Below, in pieces: positions 45,771-53,974 of a DNA stretch of 64,000 bases. How positions within the stretch are numbered: position 1 is the stretch's first letter; each line of letters begins with the position of its first letter. This DNA comes from Caballeronia sordidicola. GTDB taxonomy: Bacteria; Pseudomonadota; Gammaproteobacteria; Burkholderiales; Burkholderiaceae. The stretch lies in assembly GCF_000729995.1 (NCBI RefSeq), contig NZ_JNFG01000201.1, forward strand, positions 1-64,000, given 5' to 3'. The notes under the pieces are model-generated. The model was not told the origin of the DNA and did not search any database. It was given only the letters and a program-made list of their open reading frames with translations. The position numbers and the translations under genes were made by a program.

Positions 45771-47342
45771 ATGAAAATATCTTCATCTTCAGGGGAATTG
45801 CCTTTTGCTTATCGAATGGCGAAGCAAATGCCTATGCCGAAGGTTGGCATCGAGGAGGCGTATCGGACGATTAGGAACCGTTTGCGAAAGTACAGCGCGT
45901 CATCGATCATCGATGCAGCTTTACTGATCCTCTGGAACCCGCCGCCGAATAAACTTGAGGAAATCAGAGGCGCACCTTGGCTGACGCTGCTCATCGTAAA
46001 GTGGGCGCTTCAAGACAACGGCGTCAATTTGCGTATCGGGGCAGCAATTCCGATGGAGGAGATGAACCGCATCCGGCAGGAGCTTTGGGACCTTCCTGAG
46101 AAGGTCCGCGACAACGCTGCACCGACGAACATTCTCCTCATGCTGCGCAAAATCATGCATGCGCAAGTCGAGTTTCAGCGCCTCGAAAGCCAGGGATTCA
46201 TGCGGTGGGCCGCGTTATATGCGCGAATTCCCGAAGACCGAAATGAACGTAGGCAATTCAGAGATGCCTTCGGGATGGAGCCTGACGTGTTCATGGTTCT
46301 TTCCTTTGCGCTTTATGCAGCGGTTCTTTCGGGGGAGATGCCGATAGAACGTGAATGGATGCTGCCGATGCGCGAGACGTATGGTGCGAGCGTCGACCGT
46401 ATCTATGAAATTTTTTCGCGTGACATTGCAAGCTTGCGAGAGGAGTTGCAGAAGGATGCAGCGCAGAAAATTCGTGGAACAGCAGAACTCTATGAATTCC
46501 CATACGTGAAGCGGTTTCCGCTCGTCACAATGCGAGACGGGAAGATTCATTGCTGGCATCGGCTCGTTTTCGCACGAGGCATAGAGGAAATTGTCCACCT
46601 TCGCCTTTCGGAACTTTACGGTGGAGAATATACGCTCTCGTTCAGCCGCGTATTCGAAGAATACGTGACAGAACTTGTCGTCGAATCCGGATTGCCCGTG
46701 CTGTGCGAGACGGAATATAAGGCGATTGCAGGAGGGCATGCCGCTGCGGTTGAGGCGGTTATAGCAAGCGACAACTGCAATATCTTTGTTGAGGCCAAGA
46801 TGAGCCTGTTCGCCGATGACGTGCTTTTGCAGGATAGCCCGATCGCCGCTTATCAGAAGACCAAACGCGTACGTGACGCAATCACTCAAGGCTGGAAGGT
46901 TGGCGAGCATGTCAGAAAGTGCGCAGGGCTTGGTGAGCGCTTTCAAAAGCCGTACGATTTTCTACTGGTGGTGACCAGTCGTGAGTTGTTCGTCGGCGGT
47001 GGAGAAATGCTACAGCGCCTTTTCCCGCCGGAAGAATTTGGTTATCCCGATGAAAATGCTGCGCGCCGCCTCCCCCTTTCAAATGTGTTCGTGATGGGTA
47101 TCGAGGAATTCGAGCGTCTGATTGGCAGTGTGAAGGCGGGCGAGGTCAATCTGTCCGAACTGCTCCATGAAGCCGCTATTTTGAATCATGACGGCCCTAC
47201 CTCGCGGATTTTCTTCAGTGACTTCCTGAAGAAATACGTCAAGGCCTGGACAATACCCGTGGTCTTGGAAAATGCTCAAGGTAAGGTGGATGGACAAATC
47301 GAGTCTGCGTTGGGGGCGAGTCCCGAGCATACAGCTTGTTGA
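45771..47342 (+). CDS. PD-(D/E)XK nuclease-like protein, possible defence gene (GapS1-like)
   Basis: 523 residues from ATG 45771 (a second ATG 15 codons on is equally likely). The C-terminal half carries a PD-(D/E)XK-type core: helix Glu (FEEYVTELVVESG, about 296-307), Asp334 in ASDNCNIFVEAK, E341-x-K343, and Gln362-Lys363 in a following helix. The N-terminal half is helical and unrecognised. I recall the GapS1 anti-phage family as similar in size, but could not compare. The gene is visibly more AT-rich than the T6SS core, and ends at a repeat array, both signs of acquisition. Confidence 0.55.
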   Translation: MKISSSSGELPFAYRMAKQMPMPKVGIEEAYRTIRNRLRKYSASSIIDAALLILWNPPPNKLEEIRGAPWLTLLIVKWALQDNGVNLRIGAAIPMEEMNRIRQELWDLPEKVRDNAAPTNILLMLRKIMHAQVEFQRLESQGFMRWAALYARIPEDRNERRQFRDAFGMEPDVFMVLSFALYAAVLSGEMPIEREWMLPMRETYGASVDRIYEIFSRDIASLREELQKDAAQKIRGTAELYEFPYVKRFPLVTMRDGKIHCWHRLVFARGIEEIVHLRLSELYGGEYTLSFSRVFEEYVTELVVESGLPVLCETEYKAIAGGHAAAVEAVIASDNCNIFVEAKMSLFADDVLLQDSPIAAYQKTKRVRDAITQGWKVGEHVRKCAGLGERFQKPYDFLLVVTSRELFVGGGEMLQRLFPPEEFGYPDENAARRLPLSNVFVMGIEEFERLIGSVKAGEVNLSELLHEAAILNHDGPTSRIFFSDFLKKYVKAWTIPVVLENAQGKVDGQIESALGASPEHTAC

Positions 47343-47499
47343 CCTGACCATTCGTGCCAGAACGGTTGCGAGATTCGTCCTGCGTGTACCCTAACGAAAT
47401 GAAAAATCCCGCTGGCAGTAGGGTTAAATTCCGGCAAAGCCTGCTGACGCTGACTCCATCAACAGGATGAAATAACTGCAGAATCTCATGCGTGCGGCA

Positions 47500-47720
47500 G
47501 CGCGTCATTTCCTTTCCAAAGCGACAAATAAATGACGTGCCGCCACGCACAGTCGCTAACAGTGATAAAGAAACTAGGTACCCTAAGCAGACTACTAACC
47601 TGGAAAGCAGCAACCCGGCGCTGACCCCGACCGCTAACACCAGAACCTAGCAACCCGGCATCGCCCCCGGCCACCTACCTCAGAACCTGGTAACCCGGCA
47701 CCATCCCCGACCGCGACTCC
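47500..47720 (-). repeat. Dispersed repeat, copy 4 (right flank of the T6SS region)
   Basis: On the minus strand two 40-nt units run 47694-47655 and 47654-47615, then GTTGCTGC restarts at 47614. The core with CTGTTAGCGACTGTGCGTGG follows, and a decayed hairpin near 47510. Orientation is opposite to copy 3 at 17.08 kb, so the pair frames the T6SS region as inverted repeats. It lies next to the porin stop. Bases 47343-47499 hold no gene I can support. Confidence 0.82.
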
Positions 47721-47732
47721 CTCCCTCACCCC

Positions 47733-49187
47733 CTACCACCCGTATTTCAACTCCACACCAACATAGTCGGCATTACTACCACCCACCGCGCGGATAGCAT
47801 CGCCGACCTGGAAATGCACCGCCTCGACCGCGCCGATCAGGTTCGCCGCGATGGTCCAGTCCGCGCGCAATTGCACGTACATGCCGGTCCGCAAGCTGCC
47901 ATGACCGGCCGTCCCCGGCACGGGCACCGATCCTTGTGCATACACGGCATCGGCCGTGGTCGCGCGCCACTGGAAGCCAACGGCTGCCAGCAACGACAAG
48001 TTGCTCGCCGGCTTCAACGTGATGCTCGGCTTGACGTGAATCAGGTTGCTGTAGCCGGTGTAACCCGCCAGCGTGAAATAGTAGCCATTGGGGAACAGCG
48101 GGTTGAACGTCCCTATCCGGCCATCGCCCGGGTGACGATCGCCCGATGCCGCATCGATCTGAATGCCCGCGCGCGGCGTCCCTGGAACATCGCCGAAGGT
48201 ATAACCCGCCAGCGACCCGAGCGCCCACGCACCAATCGTGCTGTTGCCAACATGCCCACTTTGCAGCATGGTCTCGACATCCCAGTCCACCTGTCCGCCC
48301 TTGCCCGTGTAACGCAAGTCGAACACGTCCCGGCGCTCATCGCCCGCAGCATCAATAAAATGTGCGTTATCGCGGTTATAGCGCGAGTAGTACCCGGACA
48401 GGTCGCCCGGTCCCACGCCCTGACGCTCGAAGCGCACGCCGCTGAACGTGAGGTGCCGGTTCGAGACGTCGTCAAAGTCGCTGACGTCACGGTTCTGCAC
48501 CGGCTGCGTGGCATAGGCTATGAACCGCCAGCGCTGTATCTCCCAGTCAGTCCAGAGCCCGTCGAACGCTTGCCGGACATTCGGGCCATCACGGACGGAA
48601 ATGAAGCGCTGCAAGTCGAACGCCATCTCCTGACGCCCCAGCCTGAACTTGAACGTACCGCCCCCGAGCGCTCCGACGTAGGTGATGAACGCTTGCTCGA
48701 GATCGAGCGGGTTCTTGTCGACCGGCGACACCGAATCCTTGCCGTAAGGCTGGGCATCTTCGATCTGCGTGAAGATCTGCAGATGGTCGCCGAGATGGAT
48801 ATCGGCGTGTACTTCAGCGCGTTGCAGCAGGTACGTATCAGCACGGTTCGCACCGACGCCGAACAACGCGGCATCGTTGACTTCCAGCCGCTCGCGCAGG
48901 TTCGCGCCGAGCGAGAGGTACGACGCCGGATCGCCACCCAGCGGCATGTACTTGAGGCCGTCCAGCGGCTCGCGCGGCACGCACGGATTCGCGAGCACCG
49001 ACCAGTCCTCTTGCCATCGATTAAACAAGACCGTGGGGCGTTTAACGTCGCAGGTCGTCACTGGCGTGGGCGCGGGAGGTGGTACGTCGCCCGCATCCGA
49101 CGCAGCCCGAGCGTCCATTGCCGCGCCGCTCGCACTCACCGCCAGCGTAAAGCCTAAAAGCGCCAGCAATCGTCGCGTCTGCGTCAT
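47733..49187 (-). CDS. Alginate-export-type outer-membrane porin
   Basis: 484 residues. A signal peptide (MTQTRRLLALLGFTLAVSAS, cleaved near AxA 28) and a beta-barrel with alternating aromatic strands ending in YVGVELKYGW, an outer-membrane sorting end. LSLGANLRERLEVND, RLGRQEMAFDLQRFIS and FTFGD-type strands place it in the Alginate_exp family, many members of which are general small-solute porins. In this cluster it probably lets in the cluster's unknown substrate. Start overlaps the upstream stop by 4 nt. Confidence 0.88.
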   Translation of the reverse strand: MTQTRRLLALLGFTLAVSASGAAMDARAASDAGDVPPPAPTPVTTCDVKRPTVLFNRWQEDWSVLANPCVPREPLDGLKYMPLGGDPASYLSLGANLRERLEVNDAALFGVGANRADTYLLQRAEVHADIHLGDHLQIFTQIEDAQPYGKDSVSPVDKNPLDLEQAFITYVGALGGGTFKFRLGRQEMAFDLQRFISVRDGPNVRQAFDGLWTDWEIQRWRFIAYATQPVQNRDVSDFDDVSNRHLTFSGVRFERQGVGPGDLSGYYSRYNRDNAHFIDAAGDERRDVFDLRYTGKGGQVDWDVETMLQSGHVGNSTIGAWALGSLAGYTFGDVPGTPRAGIQIDAASGDRHPGDGRIGTFNPLFPNGYYFTLAGYTGYSNLIHVKPSITLKPASNLSLLAAVGFQWRATTADAVYAQGSVPVPGTAGHGSLRTGMYVQLRADWTIAANLIGAVEAVHFQVGDAIRAVGGSNADYVGVELKYGW

Positions 49188-50116
49188 TGAGCAGTCGTGT
49201 CGTGAATCTCGGCGATATACCCACCCGGAAATTCGACGATCGACGTCTTGCCCTTATCAGTCTGATACGGCGTAAACAGCACCTTAGCGCCTGCCGCCTC
49301 GGCCTTCGCCAGCGTCGCCGCGAGGTCGGTCACCTGGTAGCCTGTCGTCTCGCGCCCGAACGGAAATGGCAGCTTGCCGTCGGTCACGAACACCATCATC
49401 TTGCCAAAGCCCGATTCAATCCGGATGCAGCGCATGGTCTCGCCCGGACGCCCGATGACGCCGGAATCCGCATGCCGATCGTCTGACACAATCTTGCCTT
49501 GCGAGAACCGCACGAACCGGCGCACGAAGTTATCGACGGACGTACGGGACATGTACACGCGATTGTCCGGTACCGATTCAAGCGGCCCATAAGACGGTGC
49601 TTTCGTATGCCAGTACAACTGCATGTTCAAGCCGCCGGGCCAGCGGATCAGCGCGTCCTTGCCGATAGGGTCATCGAACGGTTCGACGATCACATCCGCA
49701 CCCGCGGCATGGGCCGCGTGCACGGCCTTATCCATGTCGGTCACGAGATAGCCGGTCCGCTCGTCGCCGAACGGATACGGAATCGGCGTCTGGAACGCAA
49801 ACACGGACAGCATGCCGACCGGCGTCTGCACGTATTGCGATGCGGTCTTGCTCGGCGTCGGCGTCACGGTGAAGACCGCGCGTGGCGAAGCCTTGCCGCC
49901 GAAGGTCGCCAGGAAGCTGTTGACGAATGCATCGATATCTTCGTTGGACACATACACGTGGGTCGTATCGTACTGAGGACCAACGGATACGTTCGTGCTC
50001 GCCGCCGGCTTGAGTTCGGCTGCGGCCTGGGCAACACCGGGCGCGCTCGCCGTGCCGAGCAACACGCAAACGAGGGCGACCGCGGCCGCAAGCCGGGAAA
50101 CGGAAATGCGCGACAT
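49184..50116 (-). CDS. Exported protein with two VOC (glyoxalase-like) domains
   Basis: 310 residues with a clear signal peptide (cleavage after AQAAA, about 33). Two tandem VOC half-domains, about 45-165 and 175-305, each hold a start TxxYVSN/NRVYMSRTSVDNF and an end GYLVTDMDKAVHAAHAAGADV or GYQVTDLAATLAKAEAAGAKV. Periplasmic VOC proteins are unusual, since most are cytoplasmic metal enzymes. Catalytic residues cannot be confirmed by eye. It is translationally coupled to the porin gene. Confidence 0.82.
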   Translation of the reverse strand: MSRISVSRLAAAVALVCVLLGTASAPGVAQAAAELKPAASTNVSVGPQYDTTHVYVSNEDIDAFVNSFLATFGGKASPRAVFTVTPTPSKTASQYVQTPVGMLSVFAFQTPIPYPFGDERTGYLVTDMDKAVHAAHAAGADVIVEPFDDPIGKDALIRWPGGLNMQLYWHTKAPSYGPLESVPDNRVYMSRTSVDNFVRRFVRFSQGKIVSDDRHADSGVIGRPGETMRCIRIESGFGKMMVFVTDGKLPFPFGRETTGYQVTDLAATLAKAEAAGAKVLFTPYQTDKGKTSIVEFPGGYIAEIHDTTAQ

Positions 50117-50184
50117 GGAAAAGCTCCTGTTTTTGTCCTGCTTCTATTCGATATAAAGGGAGATAGGAAAGCGGTGCGCTTGAT

Positions 50185-50436
50185 TCACTTGCCACCGTTT
50201 CCCGGATCGGTGGACGGCGATGGCTTCGCCGATGCGGGCGTCTCCAGTTGCCGGACCTGAACGCTTTCCGGGAACAGATGAGCGCGCACCACCGGTATCG
50301 TATGCTCCCCGAGCACGATACCCAGCAATCCTGCGAGCGCGATCAACGGCGGTGCGGGTGACTGCACGCGCACCAGGCAGTACAGCAGGCCGACCACAAA
50401 GCCTGCTGCAAGCGAAATAAGATAGGGCATCGTCAA
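50185..50436 (-). CDS. XapX-domain small membrane protein (DUF1427)
   Basis: 83 residues: two membrane segments (about 4-24 and 29-48) with GFVVGLLYCLVRVQSPAPP and LAGLLGIVLGE, the XapX motif, then a soluble tail with a Pro/Ser-rich end. Function of the family is unknown; it is often next to amidohydrolases and isochorismatase-like hydrolases, as here. Confidence 0.85.
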   Translation of the reverse strand: MTMPYLISLAAGFVVGLLYCLVRVQSPAPPLIALAGLLGIVLGEHTIPVVRAHLFPESVQVRQLETPASAKPSPSTDPGNGGK

Positions 50437-50456
50437 GTCTCTTGTCTAAAGCAAAA

Positions 50457-51098
50457 CTATTCTTTCCAGTCGGAGCCGAGAATCAGGCCGCAGAAATTCA
50501 CGCGCCGATAGTTGGGATCGCAGCGTTCGAGCACGTCGGCGTTGACCGTCCCGAATGTGGTTGCGGGACGGTTCGCCATCGCCTGCGCGAACACGTCGAT
50601 GATCTGCTGCTTGAAGCCCGTACCGCGCGGATATTCGACCAGCACCGCGTCGCGCTCCACGCGACCGACCTCGTCGAAATGCATGCCGAGCAGATCCGTT
50701 TCGACACCGGCCGCAACCAGCCCGGTCAACGCGGACATGTGCGAACAAATGCCGAACGTGGTGTGCAGTGCGATCGCATTCCAGACATCGGCGACATCGT
50801 CATCGGGTATGTCATAACCCTCGAGAAAATCCCTTACCGCATTGGCGCTGTCCACTTCGAAGCGCATCCGGGAATCGCGATATAGCGAGGTCAGGCCCAT
50901 GTCATGAAAAAGCGCAGCCACGTACAGCAACTCGGCGTTGAAGACGAGCTGCCTGCGAACACCGATCAGCGCCGCGAACAGGAACACCCGCGATGAATGG
51001 CGATAAAGAATATCCGGCTCGATAGCGCGCGCGGCGGCAGCCGCTGCACGCGCCATCTTGCTGTCTGGAATCGCGATTCCCGCGATGCGCTTTGCCAT
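50457..51098 (-). CDS. HD-domain hydrolase, cyanamide hydratase-like
   Basis: 213 residues from ATG 51098, which has an excellent AAGGAGGTGGCG site; the open frame upstream is not needed. Metal ligands are seen as YRHSSR near residue 34, LFHDMGL (HD pair, near 66), and IALHTTFGI near 113. The layout fits the HD family that includes cyanamide hydratases, though the substrate is not known. It sits 20 nt before the XapX gene, in one operon. Confidence 0.8.
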   Translation of the reverse strand: MAKRIAGIAIPDSKMARAAAAAARAIEPDILYRHSSRVFLFAALIGVRRQLVFNAELLYVAALFHDMGLTSLYRDSRMRFEVDSANAVRDFLEGYDIPDDDVADVWNAIALHTTFGICSHMSALTGLVAAGVETDLLGMHFDEVGRVERDAVLVEYPRGTGFKQQIIDVFAQAMANRPATTFGTVNADVLERCDPNYRRVNFCGLILGSDWKE

Positions 51099-51183
51099 CG
51101 CCACCTCCTTGGGCCAGCCTGCACGAACCCTCTGCTCATGCGCCCTCAAGCGGCCTGAATCGTCCTTGATTCTCCACGACGCT

Positions 51184-53073
51184 TCAGAACGCGAAGCAAC
51201 TGCAGCCGAGCGCGCCCCAGAACCCGTTTGCATCGCTGACGGGTACCTGTTTGCGCCATGCCCACATGTGACCATGAGCATGAATGCCGCACAGGTTGAC
51301 GCAACTGTCGGCGCACGCCTGCTGGAGGATAGTGGCGGGCTGGTATCGGCTATAACCGCCGAACTCGGCCACCGGCGACCATGACGGACTGACGGGTAAC
51401 GGCGGCGGTGCAAGCGAGCTGAACTCGGCGTCCGCATGAACCACCTTGCCGTTGACCACGGTCAGCACTGACGATAGATACTTGATCCGCGTTTCATCGA
51501 CTGTGAAATAGTCGTCGGTGAGCGCGGCGAAGTCCGCGAACTGCCCGGGCACCAGCGCGCCCTTACGGTCCTCTTCGCCCGAGAACCAGCTGCTGCCCAC
51601 CGTATAGCGGCGCAGCGCTTCCATCCGGTCCAGGCGGTCCTGCGGTGCGTACATCTGCATGCCACCGACCGTGCAGCCCGACACCATCCAGTAGAGCGAT
51701 ACGAACGGGTTGTAACTTGCCACGCGCGTGGCGTCCGTACCCGCGCCTACCGGCAAGCCTGCTGCCAGCATCTGCTGAATCGGCGGAGTCTTGGCGGCTG
51801 CCTGCGCCCCATAGCGATGAACAAAATACTCGCCCTGAAACGCCATGCGGTGTTGAATAGCAATGCCGCCGCCAAGTGCCGCAATGCGGTCGATGTTGCG
51901 CCGTGAAATGGTTTCGCAATGGTCGAAGAACCAGCGCAGGCCATTGAACGGTGTGTCCTGGTTGACGCGTTCGAAGACGTTCAGGAAGCGGTCGACAGAC
52001 TCGTCATAGGTCGCATGCAAACGGAACGGCCAGCGGTTCTGTACCAACAGCCGCACGACCGCTTCAAGTTCCGGCTCGAGCGTCTCCGGCAGGTCCGGAC
52101 GCGGCTCGAGAAAGTCCTCGAAATCAGCCGCGGAAAAAACCAGCATTTCACCCGCGCCGTTCAATCGAAGGAAGTCATCGCCCTCGCCTGGCTTGGTCAT
52201 CTTCACCCAGCGCGCGAAGTCCTCGATCTCCTTCTTCGCATTCTGTGTGAAGAGGTTATAGGCAATGCGCAGCGTCAGCTCACCACGCTTGGCCAGCCCC
52301 ATGATCACGGCGTAGTCATCGGGATAAGCCTGGTACCCACCGCCCGCATCGATTGCGCTCGTGACGCCAAGCCGATTGAGTTCGCGCATGAAATGCCGCG
52401 TCGAATTCACCTGGTCGTCGTAGGCAAGCTTGGGTCCCTTCGCGAGCGTCGCGTACAGCAAACCCGCGTTGGGGCGGGCAATCAGCATGCCAGTCGGATT
52501 GCCGCGCTTGTCGCGCTGGATCTCTCCGCCCGGCGGGTCGGGTGTGTCCTTGGTGTACCCCACTGCACGCAGCGCGGCCGCATTCAGCAGTGCGCTGTCA
52601 TAGAGATGCAGGATGAACACGGGCGTGTCCGGCGCAATGGCGTTGATCTCTTCGAGCGTCGGGCCGCGCCGCTCCGCGAACTGCAGCTCGTTCCAGCCGC
52701 CGATCACGCGCACCCATTGCGGTGCAGGCGTACGCGCAACTTGCCGGCGCAGCATGTCGAGCGCATCGCCAAGCGACGGCACGCCGTCCCAGCGCAATTC
52801 CATGTTGAAGTTCAGGCCGCCCCGGATCACGTGCAGATGCGAGTCGTTAAGTCCCGGGATGACGGTGCGCCCTTTCAGGTCGATACGTTGAGTGCCGGCG
52901 TGCGCGAACTGCATCGCGTGAGCGTCGTTGCCGGTGGCGAGAATTTTTCCGTCCTTGACCGCGAGTGCCGTCACGAAAGATCGCTTCTCATCCTGGGTAG
53001 CGATCTTGCCGTTGAAAAAAATGGCATCCGCGGACGCAGCGGCAGGGGTGGGCGCTGTCATCGTCGTCCTCAT
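51184..53073 (-). CDS. YtcJ-family amidohydrolase
   Basis: 629 residues. The N-terminal beta-sandwich starts ADAIFFNGKIATQDEKRSFV, the metal site is GLNDSHLHVIRGG (H-x-H), followed by the long TIM-barrel with FFDHCETISRRNIDRI and PVGAGTDATRVASYNPFVSLYW. These are YtcJ/AepA-type amidohydrolases acting on exocyclic C-N bonds or amides. The C-terminal 60 residues (after about 570) include a Cys-rich stretch, CADSCVNLCGIHAHGH, that is not usual for YtcJ. Substrate unknown. Confidence 0.87.
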   Translation of the reverse strand: MRTTMTAPTPAAASADAIFFNGKIATQDEKRSFVTALAVKDGKILATGNDAHAMQFAHAGTQRIDLKGRTVIPGLNDSHLHVIRGGLNFNMELRWDGVPSLGDALDMLRRQVARTPAPQWVRVIGGWNELQFAERRGPTLEEINAIAPDTPVFILHLYDSALLNAAALRAVGYTKDTPDPPGGEIQRDKRGNPTGMLIARPNAGLLYATLAKGPKLAYDDQVNSTRHFMRELNRLGVTSAIDAGGGYQAYPDDYAVIMGLAKRGELTLRIAYNLFTQNAKKEIEDFARWVKMTKPGEGDDFLRLNGAGEMLVFSAADFEDFLEPRPDLPETLEPELEAVVRLLVQNRWPFRLHATYDESVDRFLNVFERVNQDTPFNGLRWFFDHCETISRRNIDRIAALGGGIAIQHRMAFQGEYFVHRYGAQAAAKTPPIQQMLAAGLPVGAGTDATRVASYNPFVSLYWMVSGCTVGGMQMYAPQDRLDRMEALRRYTVGSSWFSGEEDRKGALVPGQFADFAALTDDYFTVDETRIKYLSSVLTVVNGKVVHADAEFSSLAPPPLPVSPSWSPVAEFGGYSRYQPATILQQACADSCVNLCGIHAHGHMWAWRKQVPVSDANGFWGALGCSCFAF

Positions 53074-53175
53074 GCTTTAGGGTGCGCGACGGCGGCGAAC
53101 GTGGTTCACCGGAAGGTAGGAACCATGGTTCGCGCCGTAAGTTGACGTGCGTGTTCTTTAAGCTTCGTCGGACTT

Positions 53176-53814
53176 TCAGCCGCCCGCTTCGCTCGCGTGC
53201 TCGCCGAGGATCTGCTTCGCGTAACGCACGCCGATACCGTATGCGCTATGCGCCTTGAAGATATCCATGCAGCCGTCATACGTTTCACCGCGAGCCCAGT
53301 CACGTTGCAGCTCGCACATGAATTGCAACGAGGTCATGGGCACAGCGCCCGCCTGGATGATGCGTTGCACGGCGCGCTCATGCGCTTCTTCCGTGATGTC
53401 TCCGCACGCGTCGGTCGGGACGTAGATCTCGTACCCTGCGGCCAGCATCTGCACAGTCGGAAACGTCACGCAGACTTCCGTCCACAAACCGGCGATCACG
53501 ATCTTCTTGCGCCCGGTCGCTTCAATGGCCTTGCGGAAGTTCGCGTCTTCCCAGGAGTTCATCGAGGTACGGTCGATCGGCTTTTGCTCAGGGAAGACTG
53601 CCTGAGGTTCGGGGATGAACTCGCCGCTGAACGTCTGCGCAGCGATCGTCGTGAGGATCGTGGGAACGTTGAACAGCTTGGCGGTTTTCGCGAGGACCTG
53701 GACGTTGTGCACGATGGTCGTGCGGTCATGCGAATGCGTTCCAAAGAACATCTGCGGCTGGTAGTCGATCAGCGCGAGAGCACACGTGTCGGGGGTGAGT
53801 AATTCATGCGGCAT
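53176..53814 (-). CDS. Isochorismatase-like cysteine hydrolase (YcaC family)
   Basis: 212 residues. Asp17 in ALIDYQPQMFFG and the nucleophile Cys115 in AGLWTEVCVTFP are the family's catalytic Asp and Cys; the Lys of the triad is not obvious by eye. The FERSMNSWED-type segment reads DRTSMNSWEDANF. YcaC-type hydrolases act on amides or peptides of unknown identity. First gene of the cluster after the winged-helix regulator. Confidence 0.87.
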   Translation of the reverse strand: MPHELLTPDTCALALIDYQPQMFFGTHSHDRTTIVHNVQVLAKTAKLFNVPTILTTIAAQTFSGEFIPEPQAVFPEQKPIDRTSMNSWEDANFRKAIEATGRKKIVIAGLWTEVCVTFPTVQMLAAGYEIYVPTDACGDITEEAHERAVQRIIQAGAVPMTSLQFMCELQRDWARGETYDGCMDIFKAHSAYGIGVRYAKQILGEHASEAGG

Positions 53815-53974
53815 GGAATGCTCCTTGGTCTGGCCTCAGACTGAATCGGCACGGCGACGCACGCCGCCGTGGAAAATGTCGATAACCGAAATGGCAGGCG
53901 TTTGCCGCATCTCGATTCCGCTTCGAGGCTACAGAGAGGGAGTCTTAAAGTCCTGAGGCCGACCTGAATCCTTC

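Noticed and set aside
47814..49157. 447-codon plus-strand ORF opposite the porin gene
   Set aside because: Antisense shadow of the Alginate_exp porin, which has a signal peptide and barrel strands.
51919..53145. 408-codon plus-strand ORF opposite the YtcJ gene
   Set aside because: Antisense shadow; the peptide is Arg/His-rich and without domain features.
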